Assembly: GCA_030837445.1 (NCBI GenBank)
Contig: JAUPKM010000411.1
Location: forward strand, 1-26,230
Reading direction: 5' to 3'
Source: Actinomycetota bacterium
GTDB lineage: Bacteria; Actinomycetota; Actinomycetes; S36-B12; UBA10799
Length of the DNA: 26,230 nucleotides
The notes under the pieces: model-generated
Database searches by the model: none
Told to the model about the DNA's origin: nothing
Seen by the model: only the letters and a program-made list of their open reading frames with translations
Made by a program: the position numbers and the translations under genes
Shown here: positions 8,112-15,049 of the stretch, piece by piece
How the letters are laid out: every line of letters begins with the position of its first letter
Position numbering within the stretch: position 1 is the stretch's first letter

Positions 8112-9737
8112 CCGCAGGCCGAGGACTCCGGGGTTCATGATCCCAGCAGGGTCCAGCTCCCGGCCTGCCCCCGCGAGCGCAGCGGCGAACAGGTCGGGCC
8201 GCTCCTGGCGATACCACGGGACGTGGTCCCGACCTACCCCGTGATGGTGAGTGATGGTCCCGCCGGCCGCCATGATCGCCTCACTCGCGGCCTGCTTCAC
8301 AGTCCACCATTGTCGGTCGAGGTCGCCGTGGGTTCCTCTCGCCAACACTGTGAAGTACGGAGCGACACCGTCCGGATAGACATGGGTGAACCGGCAGGAG
8401 ACTGTGGCCGGAGCCAACCGTTCCGCCGCCAGTGCTGACGTCACAGCCGTCGTGACCGCTGCGTGCAACGCCTCGAACCGGTCCCACGTGACAGCCGTCT
8501 CGAACGTCTCGGAGATGATCCCGTACCCCAGCAACTCATCGCGGTAGTAGGGCATCCGCAGGAACGCGTCGCGCCAGGCCTGCGCGGATCTGGGCCGGGG
8601 AGTGTCCGAATCCGCCGCGACCGAGTCCCGGTCGGCCGGCGCCCGCGAAGGGGCAGTGACACCGCCGTGGTCACCAGTACATTCCAACGCCCGGTCCAGC
8701 AGCCCTGCGACATCATGATCCGCGGACTCGAATCCGATGACGAGCACCTCCGCGGTCCCGTCCGCGACCAGTGCGTTGCGAGCCTCAACCCGATCCAACA
8801 ACCGCAGATTGGCGGGATTCAACCCCGCTTGGGCGATCTCGCGGACGGCTGCGACGGCCGTCGGCAGACTGTCGAACCGGACGGTCGCAGCAGCCCGGAA
8901 ACCGGGCCGCGGCTGCAGCCTGATCCAGGCTTCCGTCAAAATGCCCAGAGTGCCTTCCGAGCCCAGCATCAGCCGGTTCGGGTCAGGACCGGCGCCGGCT
9001 GCCGGGAGCCGTCGGGTCTGCCAGGTCCCAGCCGGTGAGATCACCCGGACGGCCTCGACGAAGTCGTCGATGTGGGTCGGCCCGGTGGCATAGTGACCAC
9101 CCGCCCGGGTGGCGATCCAGCCACCCAGGGTGGAGTACTGATAGCTCTGCGGGTAATGACGCAGGGCCAGCCCACTCGACTTCAGCTGTCGAGCGAGATC
9201 GGGGCCGAGCACCCCGGCCTGGGCACGCGCGGCGCGCGACACCGGGTCCACCTCCAGCACCCGATCGAGACGTTGTAGATCCAACGACAGTGACCCTCGG
9301 TACCCGGGCCCGACGTCCGGGGTGACACCGCCGACGACCGAGGATCCACCCCCGTAGGGAATGACGGCGATCAATTCAGCCGCGGCCCAGTCGAGGAGTT
9401 CGCTGATATCGGCCTCGGTCCGCGGATAGGCCACCAGGTCGGGTGCGTGGTCGACGCGGCCGGTCCGTGCCCGGGCGAGATCCGGGAAGGACTTGCCGCT
9501 CGCGTGCGCCAGCCGGTCCGCCCGGCGATCGGTGGTGATGGCACTCAATGACTCAGGCGGGACCACCTTCGACGGCGGCAATGAGAAGTCGGCCGCGGTC
9601 AGCGGTGCGACAGCGGAGTCTGTCGCACCGAACTGCTCACGCGCCAGCAGCGCCAACACCGCCGCCTCGTCGGCGCTGACGGCATCCCCCTGGCTGCCCC
9701 AGCCGGAGACCTTGTTCAGCCGCGGCTGCCACTCCAT
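8100..9737 (-). CDS. agpS: FAD-binding oxidase, alkyl-DHAP synthase (AGPS)-like
   Basis: A 545-residue flavoprotein of the VAO/GlcD superfamily, closest in motifs to alkylglycerone-phosphate synthase, which swaps the acyl chain of acyl-DHAP for a fatty alcohol to create the ether bond of ether lipids. Seen: HASGKSFPDLARARTGR (78-94), FAD/PP-loop PYGGGSSVVGG (128-138), QSYQYSTLGGWIATRAGG (197-214), GSEGTLGILTEAW (259-271), SETFETAVTW (409-418), THVYPDG (451-457) and the triple histidine THHHGVGRDH (496-505), all AGPS hallmarks. The N-terminal SGWG (11-14) recalls the AGPS W-G motif. Mycobacterial AgpS homologues have this length and no proven reaction. The start is ATG 9737. It follows rocD by 15 bases on the same strand. 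With the neighbouring acyl reductase and SDR it suggests ether-lipid synthesis; a different D-hydroxyacid oxidation cannot be excluded. Confidence 0.82.
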   Translation of the reverse strand: MEWQPRLNKVSGWGSQGDAVSADEAAVLALLAREQFGATDSAVAPLTAADFSLPPSKVVPPESLSAITTDRRADRLAHASGKSFPDLARARTGRVDHAPDLVAYPRTEADISELLDWAAAELIAVIPYGGGSSVVGGVTPDVGPGYRGSLSLDLQRLDRVLEVDPVSRAARAQAGVLGPDLARQLKSSGLALRHYPQSYQYSTLGGWIATRAGGHYATGPTHIDDFVEAVRVISPAGTWQTRRLPAAGAGPDPNRLMLGSEGTLGILTEAWIRLQPRPGFRAAATVRFDSLPTAVAAVREIAQAGLNPANLRLLDRVEARNALVADGTAEVLVIGFESADHDVAGLLDRALECTGDHGGVTAPSRAPADRDSVAADSDTPRPRSAQAWRDAFLRMPYYRDELLGYGIISETFETAVTWDRFEALHAAVTTAVTSALAAERLAPATVSCRFTHVYPDGVAPYFTVLARGTHGDLDRQWWTVKQAASEAIMAAGGTITHHHGVGRDHVPWYRQERPDLFAAALAGAGRELDPAGIMNPGVLGLRVGR

Positions 9738-9752
9738 GTCTGACCGCTGACT

Positions 9753-10952
9753 TCAGCCGAGGACTTCCAGAACCACGTCAATACCGTGATCCAGGTCATC
9801 GCGTTCGATCACCAGCGGCGGGGCCAGCCGGATCGTGGTCGCGTGCGTCTCCTTCGCGATGACGCCCAATTCGAGGGCGCGCTCGCACCGGGTCCGCGCC
9901 GGGCCGGCGTCGGCCGTGGTCTCGATTCCAGCCCACAATCCTCGTCCGCGGATCTCCCGGACGGACGTCGGCGCCTCAGAGCGCAGCCGACTGAGCAGGT
10001 GGTCGCCGAGCTCGGCGGAACGCCGCTGCAGCTCGCCCTCGGCGAGCATTGCCACAACCTCCCGCCCGATAGCCATGGCCAACGGATTGCCTCCGAAGGT
10101 GGAGCCGTGCTCGCCCGGATTCAGCACGCCCAGCACCTCGTCGGTGGACACCACCGCCGACACCGGCAGGATCCCGCCACCGAGGGCTTTGCCCAACAGC
10201 ACGACATCGGGGACAACTTCCTCCCAGTCACACGCCAGCGTCGCACCCGTGCGCCCGAGTCCCGATTGGATCTCGTCGGCGATGAACAGCACCCCCGCGT
10301 CCCGACAGGCGGCCGCAGCTGCTGCGAGATACCCCGCCGGCGGCACCACCACCCCGGCTTCCCCCTGGATCGGCTCCACCAGAAACCCGACGACGTCCGG
10401 ATCCGCCAGCGCCGAGCGCAATTCCTCCAGATCTCCATAGGAAACCGAGACGAATCCGGCGGTGTAGGGGCCGAAGTCGCGGCGGGCGACCGGATCGTCA
10501 CTGAAGGAGATGATGGTCGTGGTCCGGCCGTGGAAGTTGTCCCGCGCCACGATGATCTTGGCTTGGCCATCCGGGACTCCCTTGATCCGGTAGCCCCATG
10601 CCCTCGCGGTCTTGATGGCGGACTCGACCGCCTCTGCCCCGGAGTTCATCGGCAGCACTCGCTCCAACCCGACGAGATCGGCGAGTTCAGCACAGAACGG
10701 TCCGAGCTGATCCGAGTGGACCGCCCTACTGGTCAGCGTCACACGACCGAGCTGACGCATCGCGGCAGCCACCACCCGCGGGTGGCGGTGCCCGAAGTTG
10801 AGGGCTGAGTAGGCGCTCAGGAAGTCCAGGTACTTGCGACCTTCGACATCGGTGACCCACGCCCCCTCGGCCGATTCGACGACGACTGGCAGGGGGTGGT
10901 AGTTGTGCGCCCCCCGGGCAGTCTCCAGGGCGATGAGGTCCGCTGAGTCCAT
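9753..10952 (-). CDS. rocD: Ornithine--oxo-acid aminotransferase
   Basis: A 399-residue class III PLP aminotransferase that converts L-ornithine and 2-oxoglutarate to glutamate-5-semialdehyde and glutamate in arginine/ornithine breakdown and proline supply. ARGAHNYHPLPVVV (12-25) and the LSAYSALNFGHRHP region (45-58) are characteristic of ornithine aminotransferases. NSGAEA (103-108) binds the cofactor phosphate, D226 in ADEIQSGLGRTG holds the pyridine nitrogen, K255 in LLGKALGGG forms the Schiff base, and GSTFGGNP is at 283-290. Length is normal. The start is ATG 10952. It is the first gene of a minus-strand pair with the AGPS-like gene (15-base gap) and diverges from the ArsC-fold gene. No other arginine-catabolism gene is in view, so its pairing with a lipid-type oxidase is odd. 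Confidence 0.93.
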   Translation of the reverse strand: MDSADLIALETARGAHNYHPLPVVVESAEGAWVTDVEGRKYLDFLSAYSALNFGHRHPRVVAAAMRQLGRVTLTSRAVHSDQLGPFCAELADLVGLERVLPMNSGAEAVESAIKTARAWGYRIKGVPDGQAKIIVARDNFHGRTTTIISFSDDPVARRDFGPYTAGFVSVSYGDLEELRSALADPDVVGFLVEPIQGEAGVVVPPAGYLAAAAAACRDAGVLFIADEIQSGLGRTGATLACDWEEVVPDVVLLGKALGGGILPVSAVVSTDEVLGVLNPGEHGSTFGGNPLAMAIGREVVAMLAEGELQRRSAELGDHLLSRLRSEAPTSVREIRGRGLWAGIETTADAGPARTRCERALELGVIAKETHATTIRLAPPLVIERDDLDHGIDVVLEVLG

Positions 10953-11047
10953 CAGGCGACCTTAGCACACCAGGGGTTCAACTGACCGATGGAAGTTGGG
11001 TGGCGTGAATACCGCCGGTTTGCCCTCTGATGCGAGAAGCTAGCCGG

Positions 11048-11728
11048 ATGACCAGCAGCGGACTTGACGCCACGGCGCAACTCGAAAACGTAGTCGACGG
11101 ACTCGTCGCCCGAACCGGCGGCGCGATGCCGCGGCATGAGCTCCGGGACATCGTGATGGAGTGCTACCGGGAACTCTCCGCGGAGGCGACCGTTACCGGG
11201 TTCCTGCCGATCCTGACAGGCCGCCGGGCCCTCGCCCGGGTCGAGCAGCTTGGCACTGTCGATGTCGACGCACTGCTCGAGAAGCCAGCCATCCTCGTGC
11301 TGGACGAGCACAACGCCGCTCGATCCCAGACGGCCGCCGCTCTCTTCCGCTTCTACGCCCCAGGTCGTTTCCAGGTGACGTCGGCCGGCCTTCACCCGGA
11401 GAACATCGTCAACCCGATGGTGGTCGATCTGCTCGGAGATGTGGCCACCGGGCTGACCGAAACCCCCAAGACCGTCACATCGGAGATGCTGGCAGGTGCG
11501 GCCCATGTGATCGCGATCGGCGACGTACCGGCGGACCTGCCCGGATCCACCGTGCCCCTGATCCGCTGGGAGATCCACGACCCGGGCAGCGACGACCGTG
11601 CCGAGGCGGAGGCAGTACTCGCGCAGATCGACGCGCACGTCCGCGAGTTCCTGCTAACCATCGACCCCGACCATCAGCTGCACGACCCACTGCTGGCGCT
11701 GGGCCAGGAAGAGAGCGAAGACAACTGA
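11048..11728 (+). CDS. Three-helix domain plus degenerate arsenate reductase/LMW-phosphatase-fold protein
   Basis: A 226-residue protein. Residues about 10-66 match the three-helix dimerisation module found in front of actinobacterial ArsC proteins (VVDGLVARTGG, RHELRDIVMECYREL). Residues 80-205 have the low-molecular-weight phosphatase/arsenate reductase fold: ILVLDEHNAARSQTAA (82-97), TSAGLHPENIVNP (111-123), WEIHDPG (174-180). The P-loop normally reads C-x5-R-S; here the cysteine position is Asp86 while R92-S93 remain. The later resolving region, usually GCGDxCP, is AIGDVPADLP without cysteine. The only cysteine is C39, in the helical domain. Arsenate reduction or phosphatase chemistry by the known mechanism is therefore excluded, and a binding or regulatory role is likely. 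ATG 11048 follows GAGAAG (11034-11039) by 8 bases; ATG 11030 is an alternative. Confidence 0.78.
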   Translation: MTSSGLDATAQLENVVDGLVARTGGAMPRHELRDIVMECYRELSAEATVTGFLPILTGRRALARVEQLGTVDVDALLEKPAILVLDEHNAARSQTAAALFRFYAPGRFQVTSAGLHPENIVNPMVVDLLGDVATGLTETPKTVTSEMLAGAAHVIAIGDVPADLPGSTVPLIRWEIHDPGSDDRAEAEAVLAQIDAHVREFLLTIDPDHQLHDPLLALGQEESEDN

Positions 11729-11782
11729 CTGTCGTCACCGCAGGCACTCTGGCCCCCGGTACGCGACCTCGGCACTAGCCGA

Positions 11783-11980
11783 CTACTTCAGGAAGTGGCG
11801 GAAGTAGCGGTGCATCGCCTTGTCGGCCTGCAACCTGCTCTGACTCAGCCGAACGGCCATGTCTTTGGTGATCCTGGCGTCACCTTCGGCAGCGGTCAAC
11901 GCCTTGCGCACCGTCTGCTGGTAGCGCCGTTCCGCCTTGCGCCAATTGTCCAGCGCCTTCCTGCGCCGCTGCTTAGCCAT
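11783..11980 (-). CDS. Small basic hypothetical protein
   Basis: A 65-residue, strongly basic and probably all-helical protein that starts with MAKQRRRKALDNWRKAERR and ends with HRYFRHFLK. It has no cysteine, no signal peptide and no hydrophobic span, and about a third of its residues are Lys or Arg. ATG 11980 is the only sensible start. Heptad-like spacing of hydrophobic residues suggests one or two amphipathic helices, perhaps binding nucleic acid or the ribosome. I do not recognise a family. It diverges from the ArsR gene with about 100 bases between and converges on the ArsC-fold gene. It is counted as real because the composition is unlike the shadow frames and both ends fit the gaps. 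Confidence 0.6.
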   Translation of the reverse strand: MAKQRRRKALDNWRKAERRYQQTVRKALTAAEGDARITKDMAVRLSQSRLQADKAMHRYFRHFLK

Positions 11981-12061
11981 GCCCCAAGCCTAGGAGACCT
12001 GGTCGGCAACAACGACGACTAGGCCGATGAATCACCCCGCCGCAGCGGAATACCAGCAGAT

Positions 12062-12081
12062 ATCCGTGTGTTCGTACGGAT
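12062..12081. promoter_or_regulatory. Inverted repeat before the ArsR-type gene, candidate operator
   Basis: ATCCGT (12062-12067) and ACGGAT (12076-12081) form a perfect 6-bp inverted repeat separated by 8 bases, ending at the GTG start of the regulator gene. ArsR/SmtB repressors bind imperfect palindromes over their own promoters, so autoregulation of the copper operon from here is a reasonable inference. No clear -35/-10 pair was identified beside it. Confidence 0.4.
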
Positions 12082-12459
12082 GTGCAGACATTACACGAAT
12101 CGGCTCCCTCGGACCCGGAGCGAGTGCTCGCGGTTCGATCCCACGGGCTCAGCGCCGACCACGCCTCCGCTCTGAGCGGCACCCTGAGTCTCCTATCGGA
12201 GCCGACTCGACTGCGGATCCTCTACGCCTTGGAGCAGGTGGGTGAACTCAGTGTCGGTGATCTGTCACTGGCATTGGAGATCGGACCCGACGCGACCTCC
12301 TATGCGTTGCGTCTACTCCGGACTGCCGGCCTCGTCGTCTCGCGCAAGTCCGGGCGTACGGTGCTGTACCGTCTCGCACCCGACTTCCCCGAACCTCTGC
12401 TGAACCACTGCTGGGTTCGGCTCGTGGACTTGACTACTTCAACCAAGGGAGAGTCGTGA
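12082..12459 (+). CDS. ArsR/SmtB-family metal-responsive transcriptional repressor
   Basis: A 125-residue winged-helix repressor. SLLSEPTRLRILYALE (36-51) is the family's opening helix, LSVGDLSLALEIGPDATSYALRLLRTAGLV (56-85) the helix-turn-helix and SRKSGRTVLYRLAP (87-100) the wing. It has only one cysteine, in the C-terminal helix as H109-C110, so a classical two-cysteine ArsR or CmtR metal site is absent; H21, H27, H109 and C110 are candidate ligands. The GTG at 12082 directly follows the inverted repeat. Its stop overlaps the copA start by four bases (GTGA), so the two are translationally coupled and the regulator very likely controls the copper operon. The inducer is inferred as copper from context only. 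Confidence 0.87.
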   Translation: MQTLHESAPSDPERVLAVRSHGLSADHASALSGTLSLLSEPTRLRILYALEQVGELSVGDLSLALEIGPDATSYALRLLRTAGLVVSRKSGRTVLYRLAPDFPEPLLNHCWVRLVDLTTSTKGES

Positions 12460-14753
12460 CCAACACCGCGCTACCCGACCGGCAGACCTTCGACCTCCAC
12501 ATCGGCGGTATGACCTGCTCCTCCTGCGCTGTTCGGGTGGAGAAGAAGCTGAACCGGTTGCCCGGCGTTGAGGCGGAGGTGAACTACGCGACCGAGATCG
12601 CCCGGGTGTCGCTACCCGAGGAGGTCACCCTTGAGCAGGCGATTGCGACGGTGGAGGCGACCGGGTACCAGGCGGAACTACCTGCGCCCAGCGCGGATCC
12701 CGACGGTGCGTCAGAACTGACGGCCGAACTGGGTGGGGAGGTTCCCAGCCGCCAGTCCGACCGAGACCCAGAGCTCGCCTCGCTGCTCCAACGGCTACAG
12801 ATCTCGACGGTACTGACCGTTCCGGTGGTGCTGATGGCGATGATCCCGGCATTGCAGTTCACCTACTGGCAGTGGGCGTCGCTGACATTGGCGGCCCCGG
12901 TCGTCGTCTGGGGAGCATGGCCGTTCCACCGGGCCGCCTGGAAGAACCTCCGGCACGGAGCGGCAACGATGGACACCCTCATCAGCCTGGGCGTCAGTGC
13001 GGCGTTCCTGTGGTCGCTATATGCGCTGTTCTTCGGTGCTGCCGGGATGCCTGGGATGACGATGGGATTCGAATTGATCGGTAGCCACGATGATGCCGGC
13101 GCCAGCATCTACCTCGAAGTCGCCTCGGCAGTGACGGTCTTCATCCTGCTCGGCCGCTACCTGGAGGTCAGAGCCAAGTCGCGATCCGGTGCCGCCCTAC
13201 GGGCGCTGATGGATATGGGCGCCAAGGAGGTGGTGCTACTTCGTGACGGCCGCGAACTGCGACGTCCGATTGCCGAGCTACAACTCGACGACCAGTTCGT
13301 CGTGCGGCCAGGCGAGAAGATTGCCACCGACGGCCGGGTGGTCGAGGGGTCGTCTGCGGTCGATACCAGCATGCTCACCGGCGAGCCGGTGCCCGTCGAG
13401 GTGACGGTGGGCGACGAGGTGGTCGGAGCCACCGTGAACGCCAGCGGCCGTCTGATCGTGCAGGCGACCCGGGTCGGTTCGGACACGCAACTGGCCCAGA
13501 TGGCGCGGTTGGTCACCGACGCCCAATCGGGAAAGGCACCGGTGCAGCGCCTGGCCGACAGGGTTTCGGCGGTGTTCGTCCCGATCGTGCTTGTGTTGGC
13601 GTTGGCCACGCTGGCGGGCTGGCTGATCGCCGGTGCCGGCGCCGAGGTGGCGTTCACCGCCGCTGTGGCGGTCCTGATCATCGCCTGCCCCTGCGCCCTC
13701 GGCCTCGCCACTCCCACCGCCCTGCTGGTCGGCACCGGTCGGGCCGCCCAGTTGGGGATTCTGATCAAGGGCCCGCAGATTCTGGAGTCCACCCGCCGGG
13801 TCGACACCATCGTGCTGGACAAGACTGGCACGGTGACCGCCGGCCGGATGCGACTGGTCGAGGTCATCCCCGCCGCCGGCGAGAACGCCGATGAGGTGCT
13901 GCGACTCATCGGGGCGCTCGAGGCGGCATCTGAACACCCGACCGGAACGGCGGTCGCTGAAGCTGCCCGAACGAGCTCGCCAGACCTGCCGCCGGCCGCT
14001 GACTTCCGGTCCACCCAGGGTCGCGGCGTTCAGGCGGTGGTCGAGGGCCATGCAGTCGTGGCGGGACGGGTGTCGTGGCTGACCCAGGAGTGGAGCCAAC
14101 CGTTGACACCGGACCTGCTGGCCGCGGTCGACTCCGCCGAAGCGGCGGGGCGCACCGTGATTGCGGCCGGCTGGGACGGTCGGGCGCGCGGCATCCTGGT
14201 CGTGGCCGACACTGTAAAGCCGACAAGCTCAGCCGCGGTCGCCGAGTTACGCGAACTGGGCCTCACCCCTGTGCTGCTGACCGGCGACAACCGGCGAGCC
14301 GCGCAGACCGTCGCTGCAGAGGTTGGCATCGACGACGTCATCGCCGAGGTGCTCCCCTGGGACAAGGTCGCCGAGGTGCGCCGACTGCAGGAATCCGGCC
14401 GGGTGGTGGCAATGGTCGGCGACGGAGTGAACGACGCCGCGGCACTGGCCCAGGCCGACCTCGGAATCGCGATGGGCACCGGCACCGACGTGGCGATCGA
14501 GGCCAGCGACCTGACGCTGGTCAGCGGTGACCTGCGCAGCGCCGCGGATGCCGTGCGGCTGTCCCGGCGCACCCTGCGCACAATCCAGGGGAACCTATTC
14601 TGGGCCTTCGCCTACAACGTGGCCGCCATTCCACTGGCCATGTCGGGACTGCTGAACCCGATAGTCGCGGGCGCCGCGATGGCGTTCTCCTCCGTCTTCG
14701 TGGTCACCAATAGTCTCCGACTGCGCAGATTCCGAGGTCGACAGGCACACTGA
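12456..14753 (+). CDS. copA: Cu(I)-exporting P1B-type ATPase
   Basis: A 765-residue inner-membrane copper-efflux ATPase. One N-terminal HMA domain binds Cu(I) (GGMTCSSC, C21/C24). Next come TMDTLISLG (171-179), the actuator TGE (308-310), the membrane CPC (411-413), the phosphorylation motif DKTGT (D455), the P1B signature H494-P495, TGDN (609-612), GDGVND (655-660), and the last helices with Y720-N721 and MAFSS (742-746), which together define the Cu(I)-type P1B-1 metal path. The GTG at 12456 follows AAGGGAG (12445-12451). It overlaps the ArsR-type gene by four bases and is followed after 54 bases by copZ, making a compact copper-resistance operon. A short Met-rich loop (MPGMTMG, about 198-204) between early helices may help catch the metal. 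Confidence 0.95.
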   Translation: MTNTALPDRQTFDLHIGGMTCSSCAVRVEKKLNRLPGVEAEVNYATEIARVSLPEEVTLEQAIATVEATGYQAELPAPSADPDGASELTAELGGEVPSRQSDRDPELASLLQRLQISTVLTVPVVLMAMIPALQFTYWQWASLTLAAPVVVWGAWPFHRAAWKNLRHGAATMDTLISLGVSAAFLWSLYALFFGAAGMPGMTMGFELIGSHDDAGASIYLEVASAVTVFILLGRYLEVRAKSRSGAALRALMDMGAKEVVLLRDGRELRRPIAELQLDDQFVVRPGEKIATDGRVVEGSSAVDTSMLTGEPVPVEVTVGDEVVGATVNASGRLIVQATRVGSDTQLAQMARLVTDAQSGKAPVQRLADRVSAVFVPIVLVLALATLAGWLIAGAGAEVAFTAAVAVLIIACPCALGLATPTALLVGTGRAAQLGILIKGPQILESTRRVDTIVLDKTGTVTAGRMRLVEVIPAAGENADEVLRLIGALEAASEHPTGTAVAEAARTSSPDLPPAADFRSTQGRGVQAVVEGHAVVAGRVSWLTQEWSQPLTPDLLAAVDSAEAAGRTVIAAGWDGRARGILVVADTVKPTSSAAVAELRELGLTPVLLTGDNRRAAQTVAAEVGIDDVIAEVLPWDKVAEVRRLQESGRVVAMVGDGVNDAAALAQADLGIAMGTGTDVAIEASDLTLVSGDLRSAADAVRLSRRTLRTIQGNLFWAFAYNVAAIPLAMSGLLNPIVAGAAMAFSSVFVVTNSLRLRRFRGRQAH

Positions 14754-14807
14754 AGACACCCATGGACCGAACCACGCTCGCCAGACCAGCTACCGAGAGG
14801 ACTACTC

Positions 14808-15011
14808 ATGAACAACTCCGCCAGCTACTCCGTCGACGGCATGAGCTGCGACCATTGCGTTCACGCGATCACCGAGGAAGTGGGACAGGTTCCCGGGATC
14901 GCCGCCGTGAGCGTCGATCTCACCGCCAAAACCGTGACGGTGTCCGGTGAGACCATTGATGACGCCGCCGTCCGCGCCGCCATTGACGAGGCGGGCTACA
15001 CAGTTGTCTGA
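14808..15011 (+). CDS. copZ: Copper chaperone, heavy-metal-associated domain protein
   Basis: A 67-residue single HMA-domain protein with the metal motif GMSCDHC (C14 and C17) and a complete beta-alpha-beta-beta-alpha-beta pattern ending in DEAGYTVV. It should carry Cu(I) in the cytoplasm and hand it to CopA or to the regulator. The ATG at 14808 is preceded by GAGAGG (14795-14800) at good spacing. It lies 54 bases after copA and 35 before the HMA/TauE/cupredoxin gene, in the same direction, so it belongs to the operon. Length is standard for CopZ. Confidence 0.92.
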   Translation: MNNSASYSVDGMSCDHCVHAITEEVGQVPGIAAVSVDLTAKTVTVSGETIDDAAVRAAIDEAGYTVV

Positions 15012-15021
15012 CAAGCCGTCG

Positions 15022-15049
15022 GTGGTCTGATGTCTGGCGTGGTCTGATG
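15022..15049 (+). repeat. 11-bp direct repeat with a five-codon leader ORF ending in TGATG
   Basis: GTGGTCTGATG occurs at 15022-15032 and 15039-15049, each copy ending in an ATG. The first ATG (15030) opens MSGVV followed by TGA, and this stop shares its A with the second ATG (15047), the start of the HMA/TauE/cupredoxin gene. It may be a small duplication or a leader that couples translation; neither ATG has a clear Shine-Dalgarno site. Confidence 0.4.

Noticed and set aside
11048..11728. Working arsenate reductase as part of an ars operon
   Set aside because: Both catalytic cysteine regions are lost and no arsenic transporter or further ars gene is present.
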